A DNA stretch of 64,000 bases, taken from contig NZ_AP018795.1 in the NCBI RefSeq assembly GCF_003966655.1, positions 124,001 to 188,000 on the forward strand, read 5' to 3'. This stretch comes from Acidithiobacillus ferridurans (GTDB taxonomy: Bacteria > Pseudomonadota > Gammaproteobacteria > Acidithiobacillales > Acidithiobacillaceae). The translations under genes and the position numbers were made by a program. The notes under the pieces were generated by a model. The model was not told where the DNA came from. It did not search any database and saw only the letters and a program-made list of their open reading frames with translations. This document shows, one piece after another, positions 43,215 through 54,394 of this stretch (positions within the stretch are counted from its first letter, which is position 1; each line of letters opens with the position of its first letter).

Positions 43215-45620
43215 CTAACGCACGGGCCTGCCGCGTCCGCCACGCCGGCCACGACAGGCTTCCACACGATTTTTCCGCACTCCGCGCGGCAAAGGCTGAT
43301 CATCCAGATAAACCAACAGGGATTGCAGAGTGGCCGATGTGCCCAGGGCAATCAGTTTGACCCCCTTACCCTTGGGTAGGTTTTTGACCTCGGTCAAAGG
43401 AAACAGCAGGCCACGCCCGTCTGAAGATAGACAGAACGCTTCCGCCTGAAGGTCGGTGACGCGGATCAAAGGCAGGGGGCGCTCCTTCGCGTCCAGGGTC
43501 AAGAAGGCCTTGCCCGCCCGGTTCCGGCCGGTCATGTTTTCCAGCGTGGTCAGGAATCCATAGCCACCGGTTCCAGCCACCAGCCAAAGGCTGTCGCCGG
43601 CGCCGCAGGCTACGCAAGCCAGCACGCCGCCCGGTTGAAAATCCACCTGGCTCGACACCGGAATGCCGTCGCCCCGCCCGCCCGGTATTTGCGCCACGGC
43701 TATGGAGTAAGCACGCCCCGAATGATCCAGCAGGACCAGAGTATCCACGGATCGCACCTCGAAGGCCTGCAACAAGGCATCACCTTCCTTGAAACCCAGG
43801 GTCGCCGTATCCAGCCCGTGGCCGGAGCGGGTACGCAGCCAGCCTTTTTGGGAGACGATCACCGTAACGGGTTCATCCGCAATGGCAGCGGCAATGGTCT
43901 GAATGGATTTGTTGGTGATGGCAGTATCGGCTTCCAGCAGGGTGCGACGATCATCGCCAAATTTTTGGGCGTCGGCCTGGATTTCTGCGGCGATCAATGC
44001 CCGCAGTCGCGACTCATCCTGCAGGAGTGCGCTCAGGTACGCGGCCGTTTCCCGTTTGTCGGCCAGTTCCTTTTCCAGTTCGATGCCGGCGAGTCGCGCC
44101 AGTTGCCGCAGACGAATCTCCAGGATATCTTCCGCCTGAATCTCGCTGAGGTCGAAGTGGGCCATGAGGTCGGCCTTGGGGTCGTCGGACTCGCGGATTA
44201 CACGGATCACCGCATCAATATCCAGCAGCACCCGTAAACGACCTTCGAGAATATGAATGCGCGTCAGGGCCTTGTCGAGGCGGAACTGACTACGCCGCCG
44301 TACGGTAGTCACCCGATAGCGCACCCACTGCCGTAATATCCGGGGGAGCGGCATACACGGTGCTTTGCCATCCAGATCCAGCACCGTGAGATTCACCGAC
44401 TGATTGGTTTCCAGCGAGGTGCGGGCCAGCAGGTAGGTCATCAGACTCTGCGGGTCCTGGTTGCGCGAGCGCGGCTCGATGACGATCCGCACGGCATGGG
44501 CCTTGCCCGACTCGTCGCGCACGGTATCCATCTGAGACAGCATGGCGTTTTTTGTCGTCTGCTGCTCCGGGGTAAGCGCCTTTTTTTTGCCTTCCCCTTT
44601 GGCTTGCGGGTTGGAAAGGGTTTCTATCTCCGAGAGGATTTGTGCGGTGGACACCCCCGGTGGCAGTTGCTGTACCGCGATACGCCACTCCCCGCGCGCC
44701 AGCTTTTCGACCTCCCAGCGGGCCCGCACCCGGATGCTGCCGCGCCCCGACAGATAGGCCTCGCGGATTTGCCCGGGCGTCGAGATAATCTGGCCACCGC
44801 CAGGGAAGTCGGGACCGGGAATCGATTGCAGTATTTCGTCATCGGCCATGTCCGGGCGCAGGACCAACTCCGCACAGACCTGCGCCAGTTCGCGCAAATT
44901 GTGGGGCGGAATCTCCGTAGCCATGCCGACCGCGATACCGGAGGCGCCGTTCATCAGTAGGAAGGGCAACCGAGCAGGCAAGGTGACGGGTTCTTCCAGT
45001 GTTCCGTCATAGTTGCTGCGAAAATCGACCGTGCCCTCGTCCATTTCTGCCAGCAGCAGTTCGGAAATGGGGGTCAGATTGGCTTCGGTATAGCGCATGG
45101 CGGCGGCCGAGTCGCCGTCCAGAGACCCGAAGTTGCCCTGCCCATCCACCACCGGGTAGCGCAGGGTGAAGTGCTGGGCCATACGCACCATGGCGTCATA
45201 CACCGAAGTGTCGCCGTGGGGGTGCCACTTGCCGATCACCTCGCCCACCACCCGGGCGGACTTGACATGCTGTGGGGAGCGTTGCAGCCCCATGTCGCGC
45301 ATAGCATAGAGAATTCGCCGTTGCACTGGTTTCTGGCCATCGGCCAGCGCCGGAATCGCCCGCCCGGTTACCACGCTCATGGCATAGGCAAGGTAAGCAC
45401 GCGCGGCATATTCCGCGAGCGGCGGCTCCCCAGGTTCGCTAGGGTCCGGGGCGCCCTCCCCGGGTGGCGGAGGCGGTGGTGCTGGCGAGGCAGCAGATAA
45501 CGCTGCGAGCCCCTGTACCGCTTCGGCTGATACCGGAGCAGGCGTGTCGTCGGTGACCGCCCCGGTTTCCGAGGGGTGCGCATTACCGATGAGATCAAAA
45601 AGATCCCGGGTATTATCCAT
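43215..45620 (-). CDS. parC: DNA topoisomerase IV subunit A
   Basis: An 801-residue subunit that decatenates daughter chromosomes with ParE. The catalytic Tyr177 is in AAAMRYTEA and the quinolone-region [12 protein letters not shown] precedes it at 133-144. The C-terminal domain lacks a gyrase box, in favour of ParC over GyrA. The first about 66 residues form an acidic, Pro-rich extension ([12 protein letters not shown]) not found in E. coli ParC. The start at 45620 is 17 bases after parE and follows GGGAG. Confidence 0.92.
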   Translation of the reverse strand: MDNTRDLFDLIGNAHPSETGAVTDDTPAPVSAEAVQGLAALSAASPAPPPPPPGEGAPDPSEPGEPPLAEYAARAYLAYAMSVVTGRAIPALADGQKPVQRRILYAMRDMGLQRSPQHVKSARVVGEVIGKWHPHGDTSVYDAMVRMAQHFTLRYPVVDGQGNFGSLDGDSAAAMRYTEANLTPISELLLAEMDEGTVDFRSNYDGTLEEPVTLPARLPFLLMNGASGIAVGMATEIPPHNLRELAQVCAELVLRPDMADDEILQSIPGPDFPGGGQIISTPGQIREAYLSGRGSIRVRARWEVEKLARGEWRIAVQQLPPGVSTAQILSEIETLSNPQAKGEGKKKALTPEQQTTKNAMLSQMDTVRDESGKAHAVRIVIEPRSRNQDPQSLMTYLLARTSLETNQSVNLTVLDLDGKAPCMPLPRILRQWVRYRVTTVRRRSQFRLDKALTRIHILEGRLRVLLDIDAVIRVIRESDDPKADLMAHFDLSEIQAEDILEIRLRQLARLAGIELEKELADKRETAAYLSALLQDESRLRALIAAEIQADAQKFGDDRRTLLEADTAITNKSIQTIAAAIADEPVTVIVSQKGWLRTRSGHGLDTATLGFKEGDALLQAFEVRSVDTLVLLDHSGRAYSIAVAQIPGGRGDGIPVSSQVDFQPGGVLACVACGAGDSLWLVAGTGGYGFLTTLENMTGRNRAGKAFLTLDAKERPLPLIRVTDLQAEAFCLSSDGRGLLFPLTEVKNLPKGKGVKLIALGTSATLQSLLVYLDDQPLPRGVRKNRVEACRGRRGGRGRPVR

Positions 45621-45637
45621 GTCCGAAACTCCCCGTC

Positions 45638-47608
45638 TCAAATATCGATATCCGCCGTCCAGCCGTCCCGCTCCATCCATTCGCGACGCCCGCCGGCGGA
45701 CTGTTTGGCCATCAGCAGGCTGAAGCGGGCATGCAGCGCCGCCTGATCGGCCGCCGTCATGGACAACGGGACGAGGGAACGGGTGTCGGGGCACATGGAG
45801 GTTTCCCAGAGTTGATCCGGGTTCATCTCACCCAGGCCTTTGAAACGCTGCACCGAGATGGCACTTTCCTTGACGCCTTCGGTGCGCAGGCGCTCTATCG
45901 CCGCGTCCCGCTCCGCCTCTGCCTCGCAGTAGATTTTACGGGCCTTGCCGCGCCAGGTGGTATCCACCCGGTATAAAGGCGGCTTGACCACGAATACATG
46001 GCCGCGTTGCAACAGCGCCGGGAAGTGCCGCAGAAACAGGGTCAGAATCAGCACCTGAATATGGCTGCCGTCCACATCGGCATCGGATAGGATCATGATT
46101 TTGCCGTAGCGCAGCCCGGCCAGCACCCGATCCGGGTCCGCCTGGAAACCGTGTGCCTCAATGCCCAGGGCTACCGCCATATTGTGGACTTCCTGGTTCT
46201 TGAAGATCTGGTCTGCGTCCACTTCCCAGGTGTTGAGCACCTTGCCCCGCAGCGGCAGCAAGGCCTGATATTCCTTGTCGCGCGCCGCCTTGGCGGAACC
46301 GCCGGCAGAGTCCCCTTCGACCAGAAACAACTCATTGCGCTGAATATCCTCACTTTCACAATCCGTCAGTTTGCCGGGGAGTGTCGCCAGCCCCGAGCCT
46401 TTCTTACGCTCGATTTTTTGCGCGGCGCGGGTACGGGCCTGGGCATTCTGGATCGCCAGATCCGCAATCGCCTTCCCCGCATCCGGATGGCTGTTGAGCC
46501 AGAGTTCCAGCGGATCACGCACGGTCTGCGCCATCAGCTTATAGGCGTCGCGGCTGGTAAGCTTGTCTTTGGTCTGCCCCTGAAACTGCGGGTCCAGCAC
46601 GCGCGCCGACAGCACCAGCGCCATCTTCCCGGTAACATCATCCTGTACCAGTTTAAGCTTGGCGGGGACGAGACTGTGATGCTCCATGAAACTGCGCACC
46701 GCCTCGAAAACCCCGGCCCGAAAGCCCGACTCGTGGGTACCGCCGTCCAACGTCGGGATCAGGTTGACGTAAGTTTCCGGGTTAGGTGCGGCGCCGTTGA
46801 TCCAACAGAGCGCCCAACCCGCACCCTCCCCTTTCGCAAAACCGTTACTATCCCCGTCCTGGTAGGAGGCTCCTGCAAAAATCGGAGTGGCCAGTTCGAG
46901 ATCAGCGACGATTTCCGCGAGGTATTCCGCCAGACCTTCGCTATATTTCCAGACGACGGGTTCCTGCTCCGGGAGGGTGAGGCTCACTTGCAGACCAGGG
47001 AGGAGAATGGCCTTGGCGCGCAGGAGATGGGTGAGCTCGCGGATATTGATTTTGGCGGAGTCGAAATACTGCCCATCCGGCCATACCTGAACCCGCGTAC
47101 CGTGGGTGCGCGGGCCGCAGTCCTCCAGCCGGGTCAGCGCCTCGCTCACGTCCCCCTGCGTAAACACCAGCCGATAGCGACCGTTTCCCGATCCCTGGGG
47201 GTCGCGGGTTTTGATCTCGACTTCCACCCGCTGGGACAGGGCATTGGTGACCGCCACGCCCACCCCATGCAAACCGCCGGAAAAGCGATAGGCTGACTCC
47301 AGGTCCGTCTTATCGAACTTGCCGCCTGCATGCAGGGTCGTGAAGGCCAACTCGGCCGCCGGACGAGACTCGCCGGACGGAATGCCGACGGGGATGCCGC
47401 GGCCATTGTCCTCGACGATCACCGAGCCATCGTCACGGACCGTCACGTCGATGCGCGTCGCCTGGCCGGCCAGGGCTTCATCGGCGGCGTTATCGATCAC
47501 TTCCTGAATGATGTGGGTAGGGCAGGTGGTACGGGTATACATGCCCGGACGCAACTTGACCGGTTCGAGTCCCTTGAGGACGGTGAATTGTTCGGCGCTA
47601 TAGCTCAA
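45638..47608 (-). CDS. parE: DNA topoisomerase IV subunit B
   Basis: A 656-residue ATPase subunit with a GHKL domain ([16 protein letters not shown], residues 33-48), [12 protein letters not shown], and the toprim motifs EGDSAGG and DADVDGSH. The length is that of ParE, about 150 residues shorter than GyrB. A TTG start at 47608 follows AAGGA. It forms an operon with parC. Confidence 0.93.
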   Translation of the reverse strand: MSYSAEQFTVLKGLEPVKLRPGMYTRTTCPTHIIQEVIDNAADEALAGQATRIDVTVRDDGSVIVEDNGRGIPVGIPSGESRPAAELAFTTLHAGGKFDKTDLESAYRFSGGLHGVGVAVTNALSQRVEVEIKTRDPQGSGNGRYRLVFTQGDVSEALTRLEDCGPRTHGTRVQVWPDGQYFDSAKINIRELTHLLRAKAILLPGLQVSLTLPEQEPVVWKYSEGLAEYLAEIVADLELATPIFAGASYQDGDSNGFAKGEGAGWALCWINGAAPNPETYVNLIPTLDGGTHESGFRAGVFEAVRSFMEHHSLVPAKLKLVQDDVTGKMALVLSARVLDPQFQGQTKDKLTSRDAYKLMAQTVRDPLELWLNSHPDAGKAIADLAIQNAQARTRAAQKIERKKGSGLATLPGKLTDCESEDIQRNELFLVEGDSAGGSAKAARDKEYQALLPLRGKVLNTWEVDADQIFKNQEVHNMAVALGIEAHGFQADPDRVLAGLRYGKIMILSDADVDGSHIQVLILTLFLRHFPALLQRGHVFVVKPPLYRVDTTWRGKARKIYCEAEAERDAAIERLRTEGVKESAISVQRFKGLGEMNPDQLWETSMCPDTRSLVPLSMTAADQAALHARFSLLMAKQSAGGRREWMERDGWTADIDI

Positions 47609-47736
47609 ATGGTGGTTTCCTTCTGCCTCCCCCTATCATAAGGCTGAAAAGGCCGGATGGGCAGCCCTCTGGCGCCACGCGCAGTGGCCGCCATATGAGC
47701 TATTCCCTTTCATAGATCACCATGATGGTAAGCAGT

Positions 47737-49044
47737 CTAGACTATTTTTTGGCGATAGATGAAATGCAACCCCGATTGTTCGCGTCGGGAACGCAATATA
47801 ATTTGTCCGCCCAACTGTTCGGCAATGGCGCGAACAATGGTTAAGCCCAGACCGCTCCCGTCTCCCGTTATACCGGGGATACGATAAAAAGGATCAAATA
47901 TGCGTTCCGACTCCTCAGCCGGAATACCCGGCCCACTATCTATAACTTCCAACAGCGCATATTCCCCTTCCCGATAGGCACGCACGGTCACCTCGGAATT
48001 TTCCGGACTATAGCGCAAGGCGTTATCCGCCGCGTTGCGTAATAGGCTGTAAAAGGCGGCAGCGCTTCCCTGTACCCACAACGCCGTTGAGGCATCCAGT
48101 CCAAAATCTATTTTTTTCTGCTCTGCCAATGGATAAAGATCTTCCACTGTTTGGCGGGCGATTACCGCCAAGTCCACTGGCTCAAAGCTGGACGGGGCGG
48201 TCTGCTGCCGGGCCAGACCCAGTAACTGATCGAGCAAATGACGGGACCGCTCCAAGCCACTTTGCAAAGGCAACACGCGTTTTCGGCATTCCGAGAGAGA
48301 ATCAGCCCGCTCCAGATTCTGCACCTGGAGCGACAATGCGGTTAACGGGGTACGTAGTTCATGGGCGGCGTCGGCAATGAATCGACGCTCTTGCTCCAGC
48401 AATATCCGAATCCTTTCCAGCAACCGATTGATGGCCTGAAGAAATGGGGCAATCTCCTCCGGCACTTGCTCTAGAGAAAGCGGCTCAGGACGATCGGCAT
48501 TTTGCCGATCCATGACTTGGGCCAGACTCTGGATCGGGGCCAAACTACGCCGCACAATAACGTGCGAAAAAACAATCAACAAGGGCACCAAAAACAACAA
48601 GGGCAGCAGGGTGCGCCGTGCGCTGGCAATAGCCGCGTCGCTACGCAAATCGGTGGACTGGGCCACTGCCAATGCTTCACCAGGCCCCTGTCGCCGAACA
48701 AAAACCCGCCATTCCTGACCATCCACTGCAAGCGTATGAAAACCTGATGACAATTGCGGAGGAAGTTTCAGGGGAATATCCACCCCCTTGCAGTTTACCA
48801 GGCATAACGGCTCAACGACGATGCGCACATCCGAGTCGGCATCCACCGGCTGTCGACCATAGCGATAGGTATTCCGCCAGATCTGGGGAGGCACCAGTGC
48901 AGCGATCTGCTGCAGTGAGGCATCCTGGTAATCCTGTGCTTCATTCAGAGCCAGAAAGAAAGACGCCAATCCGGCAAACAATCCCATACAGACAATAGCG
49001 ATACTCAACCCAATGGACAAGCGTCCCTGCAAAGAACGTTTCAT
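47737..49044 (-). CDS. sensor histidine kinase (QseC/PmrB type)
   Basis: A 435-residue inner-membrane kinase with two transmembrane helices (about residues 10-32 and 146-163) and a periplasmic domain with a Cys pair (CLVNC, 81-85) that could sense metal or redox. A HAMP-like linker, the H-box DAAHELRTPL with His228, and N, G1 (SGPGIP) and G2 (GSGLGL) boxes follow. The start overlaps the regulator's stop (ATGA). Confidence 0.9.
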   Translation of the reverse strand: MKRSLQGRLSIGLSIAIVCMGLFAGLASFFLALNEAQDYQDASLQQIAALVPPQIWRNTYRYGRQPVDADSDVRIVVEPLCLVNCKGVDIPLKLPPQLSSGFHTLAVDGQEWRVFVRRQGPGEALAVAQSTDLRSDAAIASARRTLLPLLFLVPLLIVFSHVIVRRSLAPIQSLAQVMDRQNADRPEPLSLEQVPEEIAPFLQAINRLLERIRILLEQERRFIADAAHELRTPLTALSLQVQNLERADSLSECRKRVLPLQSGLERSRHLLDQLLGLARQQTAPSSFEPVDLAVIARQTVEDLYPLAEQKKIDFGLDASTALWVQGSAAAFYSLLRNAADNALRYSPENSEVTVRAYREGEYALLEVIDSGPGIPAEESERIFDPFYRIPGITGDGSGLGLTIVRAIAEQLGGQIILRSRREQSGLHFIYRQKIV

Positions 49045-49703
49045 GGCTGACGCGGGATCATCCAACCCGCGCCACGCACATTCTTGATGACTTTGGCACC
49101 GAGCTTCTTACGCAGACCGTGAATCAGAAAATCGATGCTATTACTCTCTACACCTTCGTCCCAGCCATACAGGCGCTCTTCGAGTTGCGCACGACTGAGT
49201 ATGGAACCTGGACGTAGCAACAGTGCCTGCAATAAAGCAAACTCCTTATTGGTCAACAGGACACTGAGTTCTCCGATCTGCGCCGTGTGTGTGCTTAGAT
49301 CGAGCTGCAGAGATCCGTTACCTAACACCGGCGAGCCCTGCCCGCCCTGACGACGGATGATGGCGCGCAAACGAGCCAGCAACTCGCTCATGGCAAAAGG
49401 TTTGACGAGATAATCATCAGCCCCCAAGTCCAGCCCCTCCACCCGATCCGTCAATGCGTCGCGGGCGGAAATAATAATGATTGGCAGGGAGTTACCTCCT
49501 GCACGCACACGTTGCAACAACGTGCAACCATCCAGTTTGGGCAAACCCAAATCCAGAAAAATGGCCTGATGTTCCTGATTGGCAATCGCCCGCAAAGCGG
49601 TTTCACCATCACGCACCCAGTCCACTGCATAAGCCGCGTCCCGTAGCGCAACTGAAATGGCTTCACCGATCATTCGGTCGTCTTCAACCAGAAGAATACG
49701 CAT
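49041..49703 (-). CDS. OmpR-family response regulator
   Basis: A 220-residue regulator with a receiver domain (EDD at 7-9, phospho-acceptor Asp51, Lys in YLVKPF) and a C-terminal winged helix. Cognate kinase is the coupled downstream gene. A PepSY-protein gene lies upstream on the same strand behind a terminator and is a likely target. Confidence 0.92.
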   Translation of the reverse strand: MRILLVEDDRMIGEAISVALRDAAYAVDWVRDGETALRAIANQEHQAIFLDLGLPKLDGCTLLQRVRAGGNSLPIIIISARDALTDRVEGLDLGADDYLVKPFAMSELLARLRAIIRRQGGQGSPVLGNGSLQLDLSTHTAQIGELSVLLTNKEFALLQALLLRPGSILSRAQLEERLYGWDEGVESNSIDFLIHGLRKKLGAKVIKNVRGAGWMIPRQP

Positions 49704-49733
49704 TTTTTAGTGCTTAACTCCCAAACAACTTGT

Positions 49734-49757
49734 AAAACCCGCCCCAAGGAGCGGGTT
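49734..49757 (-). terminator. intrinsic terminator after the PepSY gene
   Basis: On the minus strand AACCCGC-loop-GCGGGTT followed by TT. It separates the PepSY gene from the two-component genes, which would need read-through or their own promoter. Confidence 0.55.
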
Positions 49758-49780
49758 CACCCACTAAACACTATAGACCA

Positions 49781-50092
49781 TCAATCCGCATGTTTGCCCT
49801 CAATCGAGTTCTCCAGAACGGCTCCGGTCCTGGCGTCAACGCCTACTTCGTGGCTGACACCACCCTTCTTGATGTCGAAAGAATATCGCAAGCCACTGCC
49901 ACCTTTCTCCTTTTCCAGTTCCTGATCGGTGATCTTTCCAGGATACGCCCGCAAAGCAGTAATGCGTGCCTGTGCGATACTGATCTTCGCCTCGCCAGCC
50001 AATTCCTGACCGGTAAAAGCGTAAGCACCAAAAGCATACAGGAACAAAACCCCGCCCAAAATACCACTTGCCAACTTTGTAGACACCTTCAT
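49781..50092 (-). CDS. PepSY-domain periplasmic protein
   Basis: A 103-residue exported protein with a signal peptide (to YAFTG, about residue 26) and one PepSY domain (ISIAQARITALRAYPGK, then YSFDIKKGG and VDARTGAVLE). Small PepSY proteins are often controlled by and modulate QseBC-type kinases, and such a kinase lies next door. The ATG at 50092 follows AAGGAG. Confidence 0.8.
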   Translation of the reverse strand: MKVSTKLASGILGGVLFLYAFGAYAFTGQELAGEAKISIAQARITALRAYPGKITDQELEKEKGGSGLRYSFDIKKGGVSHEVGVDARTGAVLENSIEGKHAD

Positions 50093-50248
50093 GATATCGC
50101 TCCTTTTTAATGAATTGAGATGCAGATGAATCCATTTGTCTCCATCTGTTCTCACTATACCCCCCAGCGTTAGCGCAAAATTAGCGCGGATGGAGGCAGA
50201 AGAAGAGGCAAACGGGTTGCCGCACATCGAAGGTGACAGCCGCACCAT

Positions 50249-51325
50249 CTACAGCGTAGGCGCCATGATGCGCAAGGCTCCGTGACCAGCCACATTCTGC
50301 AACGGGAAATAAACGCGATGGGTTTGCGGATCAACGGCCACGGAGTGCGCTTCATAGGCGAGATAATTACGTCCAAGCAATCGTAACTGCTTTCCTTTAA
50401 GTTGGAAGACCGCTACTACACCACTTTCGCTCGCGACATAAAGGCGTTGCAGCCCAGGGTCGAAAGCGAGCACGTCGGGATGCCGACCGGTTTTATGCAC
50501 GGACAGCACATGCATGTCGCGCATGTTGAGGAGCAGCAGCCTGGCGTTGCCGTCGCAAGCAACGAAAGCGAGACGGGCTGGCGCGTCGATCAGCAGACTG
50601 TGGTCATGAACGCAGGTATCCGGCAGCCGATAACGCTGGACGATCGCATTGCTGCGCGGATCGATCGCCACAATCTCGTTACGGGTCTGCACATCAGCGA
50701 ATACCAACTGGCTAACGGGGTCGTATTGCGAGTTGCCAACTTCGCCACCCATGGCAATGGTGGCGACCCGCCGGTGGTTGCGGGTGTCAACCACCGTTTC
50801 GGTCTGTCCCGTCTCGTCAGAGATGAACAGCTCGTGTACCTTCGGCGCGTAGGCCATGCCATCGGGGTGAACACCGGTGGGCACATGGGCGATGATGTGC
50901 AATGTCTTCTCGGAAATGACTTCGAGTTGGTTGATCGCGGTCGCATTCGCAAATACTTCATCCAGTTCTGGTACCGCCAGCACCCCATGCACAGCAGGAA
51001 CGCCCTTGATATTCGCAATGACGCGGTTGTTGCGCAAATCGACTACATCGACACTGTCTGCCCCAAGATGGGAAATAAACAACAACTGCCTTTGCGGATC
51101 AATCGACTCATAGTCAAAGCGATTGGTATCTTTTTTCAACGGGGCTTTTCCGGTTGACTGCTGATCGATCGGCACATAGGCCTGATCAGGCTTGCCGGGA
51201 AGGGGAAGATCCGCATGAACTACCCTGAGCGGCAAGACGGACGTATTCTCTGCGGCCGCGGTAACGGTTCCGAGCAGCCCCGTACTCAACAAGGCTGCGA
51301 CCATGATGTAACGAACTGTACGCAT
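50249..51325 (-). CDS. YncE-like periplasmic beta-propeller protein
   Basis: A 358-residue protein with a signal peptide (to about residue 25) and seven repeats of the YncE/cytochrome cd1 propeller type (for example VDVVDLRNNRVIANI, YVASESGVVAVFQL). No heme-binding CxxCH. Possible metal or substrate binding in the periplasm; role unknown. It lies between the PepSY gene and the RND operon in the same direction. Confidence 0.8.
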   Translation of the reverse strand: MRTVRYIMVAALLSTGLLGTVTAAAENTSVLPLRVVHADLPLPGKPDQAYVPIDQQSTGKAPLKKDTNRFDYESIDPQRQLLFISHLGADSVDVVDLRNNRVIANIKGVPAVHGVLAVPELDEVFANATAINQLEVISEKTLHIIAHVPTGVHPDGMAYAPKVHELFISDETGQTETVVDTRNHRRVATIAMGGEVGNSQYDPVSQLVFADVQTRNEIVAIDPRSNAIVQRYRLPDTCVHDHSLLIDAPARLAFVACDGNARLLLLNMRDMHVLSVHKTGRHPDVLAFDPGLQRLYVASESGVVAVFQLKGKQLRLLGRNYLAYEAHSVAVDPQTHRVYFPLQNVAGHGALRIMAPTL

Positions 51326-51367
51326 ATATCATCCCTATGAGGTTGAAAATCAGGTGGTGAAAACCCA

Positions 51368-54300
51368 TTAACCTTTTTTGAAAACCCTTTCCAGCCACGC
51401 ATAAATCCCAGGCATCACCACCAGTACCAAGGGGATTTCGGCCAGCAATCCCGAAATAATCGCGATGGCCAAAGGTGCCTGCATTTGTGCCCCGGCACCC
51501 AACCCCAAGGCCAGCGGCATGAGGGCCAGGATGGCGATGATGGCGGTCATCAGCACGGGCCGCAGCCGTGCTTTTCCGGCCCGCACCAGTTCGTGTCGCT
51601 CCGCAGACTGCGCTTCCGCAAAAAAGAAAATCGCCGTTTCCGTCACAATGCCGACGATCATGGTTATCCCGATCATGGCCGTGATATTGCGCTCCGTGCC
51701 GGTCAGCCATAGACCGATAAACACGCTACCCAAGGCCAGGAGAGCAGTGGCGAGAATACTCAGGACCACGGTAAAACGCTCATAGAGAAACAGGAGCAAC
51801 ACCGTCACCAGCAGAATCGCAGCCAGCAGCACCAGCGCCAGTTCGCGCATGGATTGCTGCTGTTCGCGGTATAATCCGCCATATTGCAGGTAGACCCCTT
51901 GGGGCAACTGCACATGGGCCAGACGGGCCTTCACTTCGCCCATCACCGTGCTCATCGCCCGCCCTTCGATACGGGCCGTCACCGCGACCATGGGCTTGAG
52001 GTTTTCCGAGTTCAGTTCCGCCTGTCCGGATTGCATACGAATTTCCGCCACCTGCCCCAAGGTCAGATAATGCCCATCGGGAGCAATAATAGGGAGTTGC
52101 CGCAGGCGATTGATTTCATTCCAGAGTGCATGAGGAGCGCGGACTCGGACCCCGATCATTTCCTGGCCTTGGGGTATCCGGCTGACCACGCGACCTTCCA
52201 TCAGGGTTTGCAACTGATTGGTGACCTGACCGGGGGTCATTCCGGCAAGAGCGGCCTTCACCGGGTCCACATGAATATCAACGGCGTCGCCAGCAATGAT
52301 AATCCCGTCAAACACCTCGACAACGCCCGGCACCTTACGGATTTGTCCGGCCACTTGCCGGGCCAGCTTTTGCAGGGTTTGGGAATCCGCACCGAAGAGC
52401 TTGATTTCGATAGGCTGGGGCACGGCGGTTAAATCTCCGATGAGGTCCTCCATCAGTTGTCCCGTTTGCACCCGCAACCCCGGAACCTGATTATGAATCT
52501 GCTCGCGGACCGTCTTCATTACCTGCCATATGGAATGCTGTCGCTGCGCCTTGAGGCGGATGAAAAAATCTCCGGTGTTGGCTTCCGTGATGCCGCCTCC
52601 CAACTGCAGGCCCGTTCGCCGTGAATAACTGGCCACATCCCGGTTTTTGGCAAGAATCTGCTGAACCTGATCCAGCAGCCGATCCGTTTCCGCCAAAGAA
52701 GTACCGGGGGCAGCGTTATAATCCAGTACAAATCCACCCTCGTCCATCGCGGGCATGAAACCGCTGCCCACCTGTGTGTAAGACCATCCACCCAAGAGCA
52801 GAAAGGTCAGTACGATCAAGGATAAAAATAATGGCCGTTGCAGCAACCTTTCCAGATATTGTCCATAAATGCCGCTGAACCAAGCCAAAAAGCGTCCCTG
52901 ATGCTCCGCCTGCTCGGCATCCCGAGGCCTCAGGAGCAGATCGGCGAGGAGTGGCACCGCCAGGTAAGCGACCAGAAAGGACACCAGCAGAGCCGCAGCG
53001 ATGGAAATGGCCAATGCTTGGAAAAAAGCACCGGTCACCCCGGACAAAAATGCCAGAGGTGCAAAAATGATGATGGTTGCTGCCGATGAGCCCGCCAGCG
53101 GTTTACTCATTTCCAGTGCCGAGTGCAATACCGACACAGGCTCACCCTCAGCCGGATGTTCGGTGATGCGGCTCATGATGTGTTCGAGCATCACTACGGC
53201 ATCATCTACCACCAAGCCCACGGCCGCTGCCATCCCGCCCAGCGTCATGATGTTGAAACTCTGGTGCATCACAAAAAGGATGAGCACACTGGCGAGGAGC
53301 ACACTGGGCAACACTATGGCGACAATGAAGGTCAGGCGCAAATTCCGCAAAAACACCAGCAGCACCATGGCCGCCAAACCCGCTCCAATAAAAATGGCAT
53401 CACGCACGCTGGATGCGGCGGCGGTAATCAGCTGACTCTGATCGTACCAGGTACTCAGGCTTATCCCCGCCGGAATGCTCTTGGCATCCTTGCGCAACAA
53501 GGTACGGATAGCATGATCGATGGCCACCGTATTGGCACCGATCTGTTGCTTGATATTGACCAGCACGGCATTTTTGCCATTGGCCGTCACCGTGGTCCAC
53601 TGGGGTACCGTTCCCACCCGGACCTGAGCAACATCCGCAAGATCCACGACCCCGGCAACACCGGTCTTGAGCACGATATGACGGATATCCTGCACATTCT
53701 TCAGAGGGCTTTCACTCAGAATCTGATATAGGCGATAGTGGCGCTGCAAACGACCCACGGCGGTAATGACATTGCCGTTGCTCAGCGCCCGTTCCACATC
53801 CGCAGGCCTCAGGCCGTAACTCTGCAGGCGCATGGGATCCACCACTACCTGATATTCCTCGCGCGCCCCGCCCTGCACCTCCACCTGCGCCACGCCGTGG
53901 ATGGTGAGCAGCAGCGGCCGCAGGTCATATTCGGCATAGCGACGCAGGGCGACGGGATCCAGATGATCCGATGTCAGGGACAGCCCGAGAACAGGAAACA
54001 CCGTCGGGTCCATCCGCCGAGCAGTAAAACGGGTATCCGGCGGCAGGACCGGCATCTCCTTGTTTACTGCGGATTCTGCCTGCAACAGGGCTTCCGTCAT
54101 GTTGCTTCCCCAGGCGAACTGCACCGATACATCCGCAGCGCCACGCGCTGTGGTAGAACGAATGCGCTCTACACCGGGGACCGCCCGCAATGCCTGCTCC
54201 AACGGCCGGGTGACAGCGATTTCGGTCTGTTGAATGGGCATGTTCCCGGAATTTACAGTTACTTCGATACGTGGGAAAACCACATTGGGAAACAGGGCTA

Positions 54301-54394
54301 CCGGCATTTTCATGGCGGACAGCAAACCTGCAAGCACGAGTACCAGCAGCAGAAACAGCAGCGAGCGACGATGCCGTAGTAACCAGGCACCCAT
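51368..54394 (-). CDS. RND efflux permease
   Basis: A 1008-residue inner-membrane proton-driven pump with 12 helices and two large periplasmic loops. TM4 carries GLVVDDAVVMLEH, the double Asp proton relay. This is closer to the multidrug/unknown classes than to the classical CusA sequence, so a heavy-metal substrate is not certain. Third gene of an operon with the outer-membrane factor and adaptor; the start overlaps the adaptor stop by one base. Confidence 0.9.
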   Translation of the reverse strand: MGAWLLRHRRSLLFLLLVLVLAGLLSAMKMPVALFPNVVFPRIEVTVNSGNMPIQQTEIAVTRPLEQALRAVPGVERIRSTTARGAADVSVQFAWGSNMTEALLQAESAVNKEMPVLPPDTRFTARRMDPTVFPVLGLSLTSDHLDPVALRRYAEYDLRPLLLTIHGVAQVEVQGGAREEYQVVVDPMRLQSYGLRPADVERALSNGNVITAVGRLQRHYRLYQILSESPLKNVQDIRHIVLKTGVAGVVDLADVAQVRVGTVPQWTTVTANGKNAVLVNIKQQIGANTVAIDHAIRTLLRKDAKSIPAGISLSTWYDQSQLITAAASSVRDAIFIGAGLAAMVLLVFLRNLRLTFIVAIVLPSVLLASVLILFVMHQSFNIMTLGGMAAAVGLVVDDAVVMLEHIMSRITEHPAEGEPVSVLHSALEMSKPLAGSSAATIIIFAPLAFLSGVTGAFFQALAISIAAALLVSFLVAYLAVPLLADLLLRPRDAEQAEHQGRFLAWFSGIYGQYLERLLQRPLFLSLIVLTFLLLGGWSYTQVGSGFMPAMDEGGFVLDYNAAPGTSLAETDRLLDQVQQILAKNRDVASYSRRTGLQLGGGITEANTGDFFIRLKAQRQHSIWQVMKTVREQIHNQVPGLRVQTGQLMEDLIGDLTAVPQPIEIKLFGADSQTLQKLARQVAGQIRKVPGVVEVFDGIIIAGDAVDIHVDPVKAALAGMTPGQVTNQLQTLMEGRVVSRIPQGQEMIGVRVRAPHALWNEINRLRQLPIIAPDGHYLTLGQVAEIRMQSGQAELNSENLKPMVAVTARIEGRAMSTVMGEVKARLAHVQLPQGVYLQYGGLYREQQQSMRELALVLLAAILLVTVLLLFLYERFTVVLSILATALLALGSVFIGLWLTGTERNITAMIGITMIVGIVTETAIFFFAEAQSAERHELVRAGKARLRPVLMTAIIAILALMPLALGLGAGAQMQAPLAIAIISGLLAEIPLVLVVMPGIYAWLERVFKKG

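Noticed and set aside
46151-47296. Long plus-strand open frame opposite parE
   Set aside because: Shadow of the parE coding sequence in GC-rich DNA.
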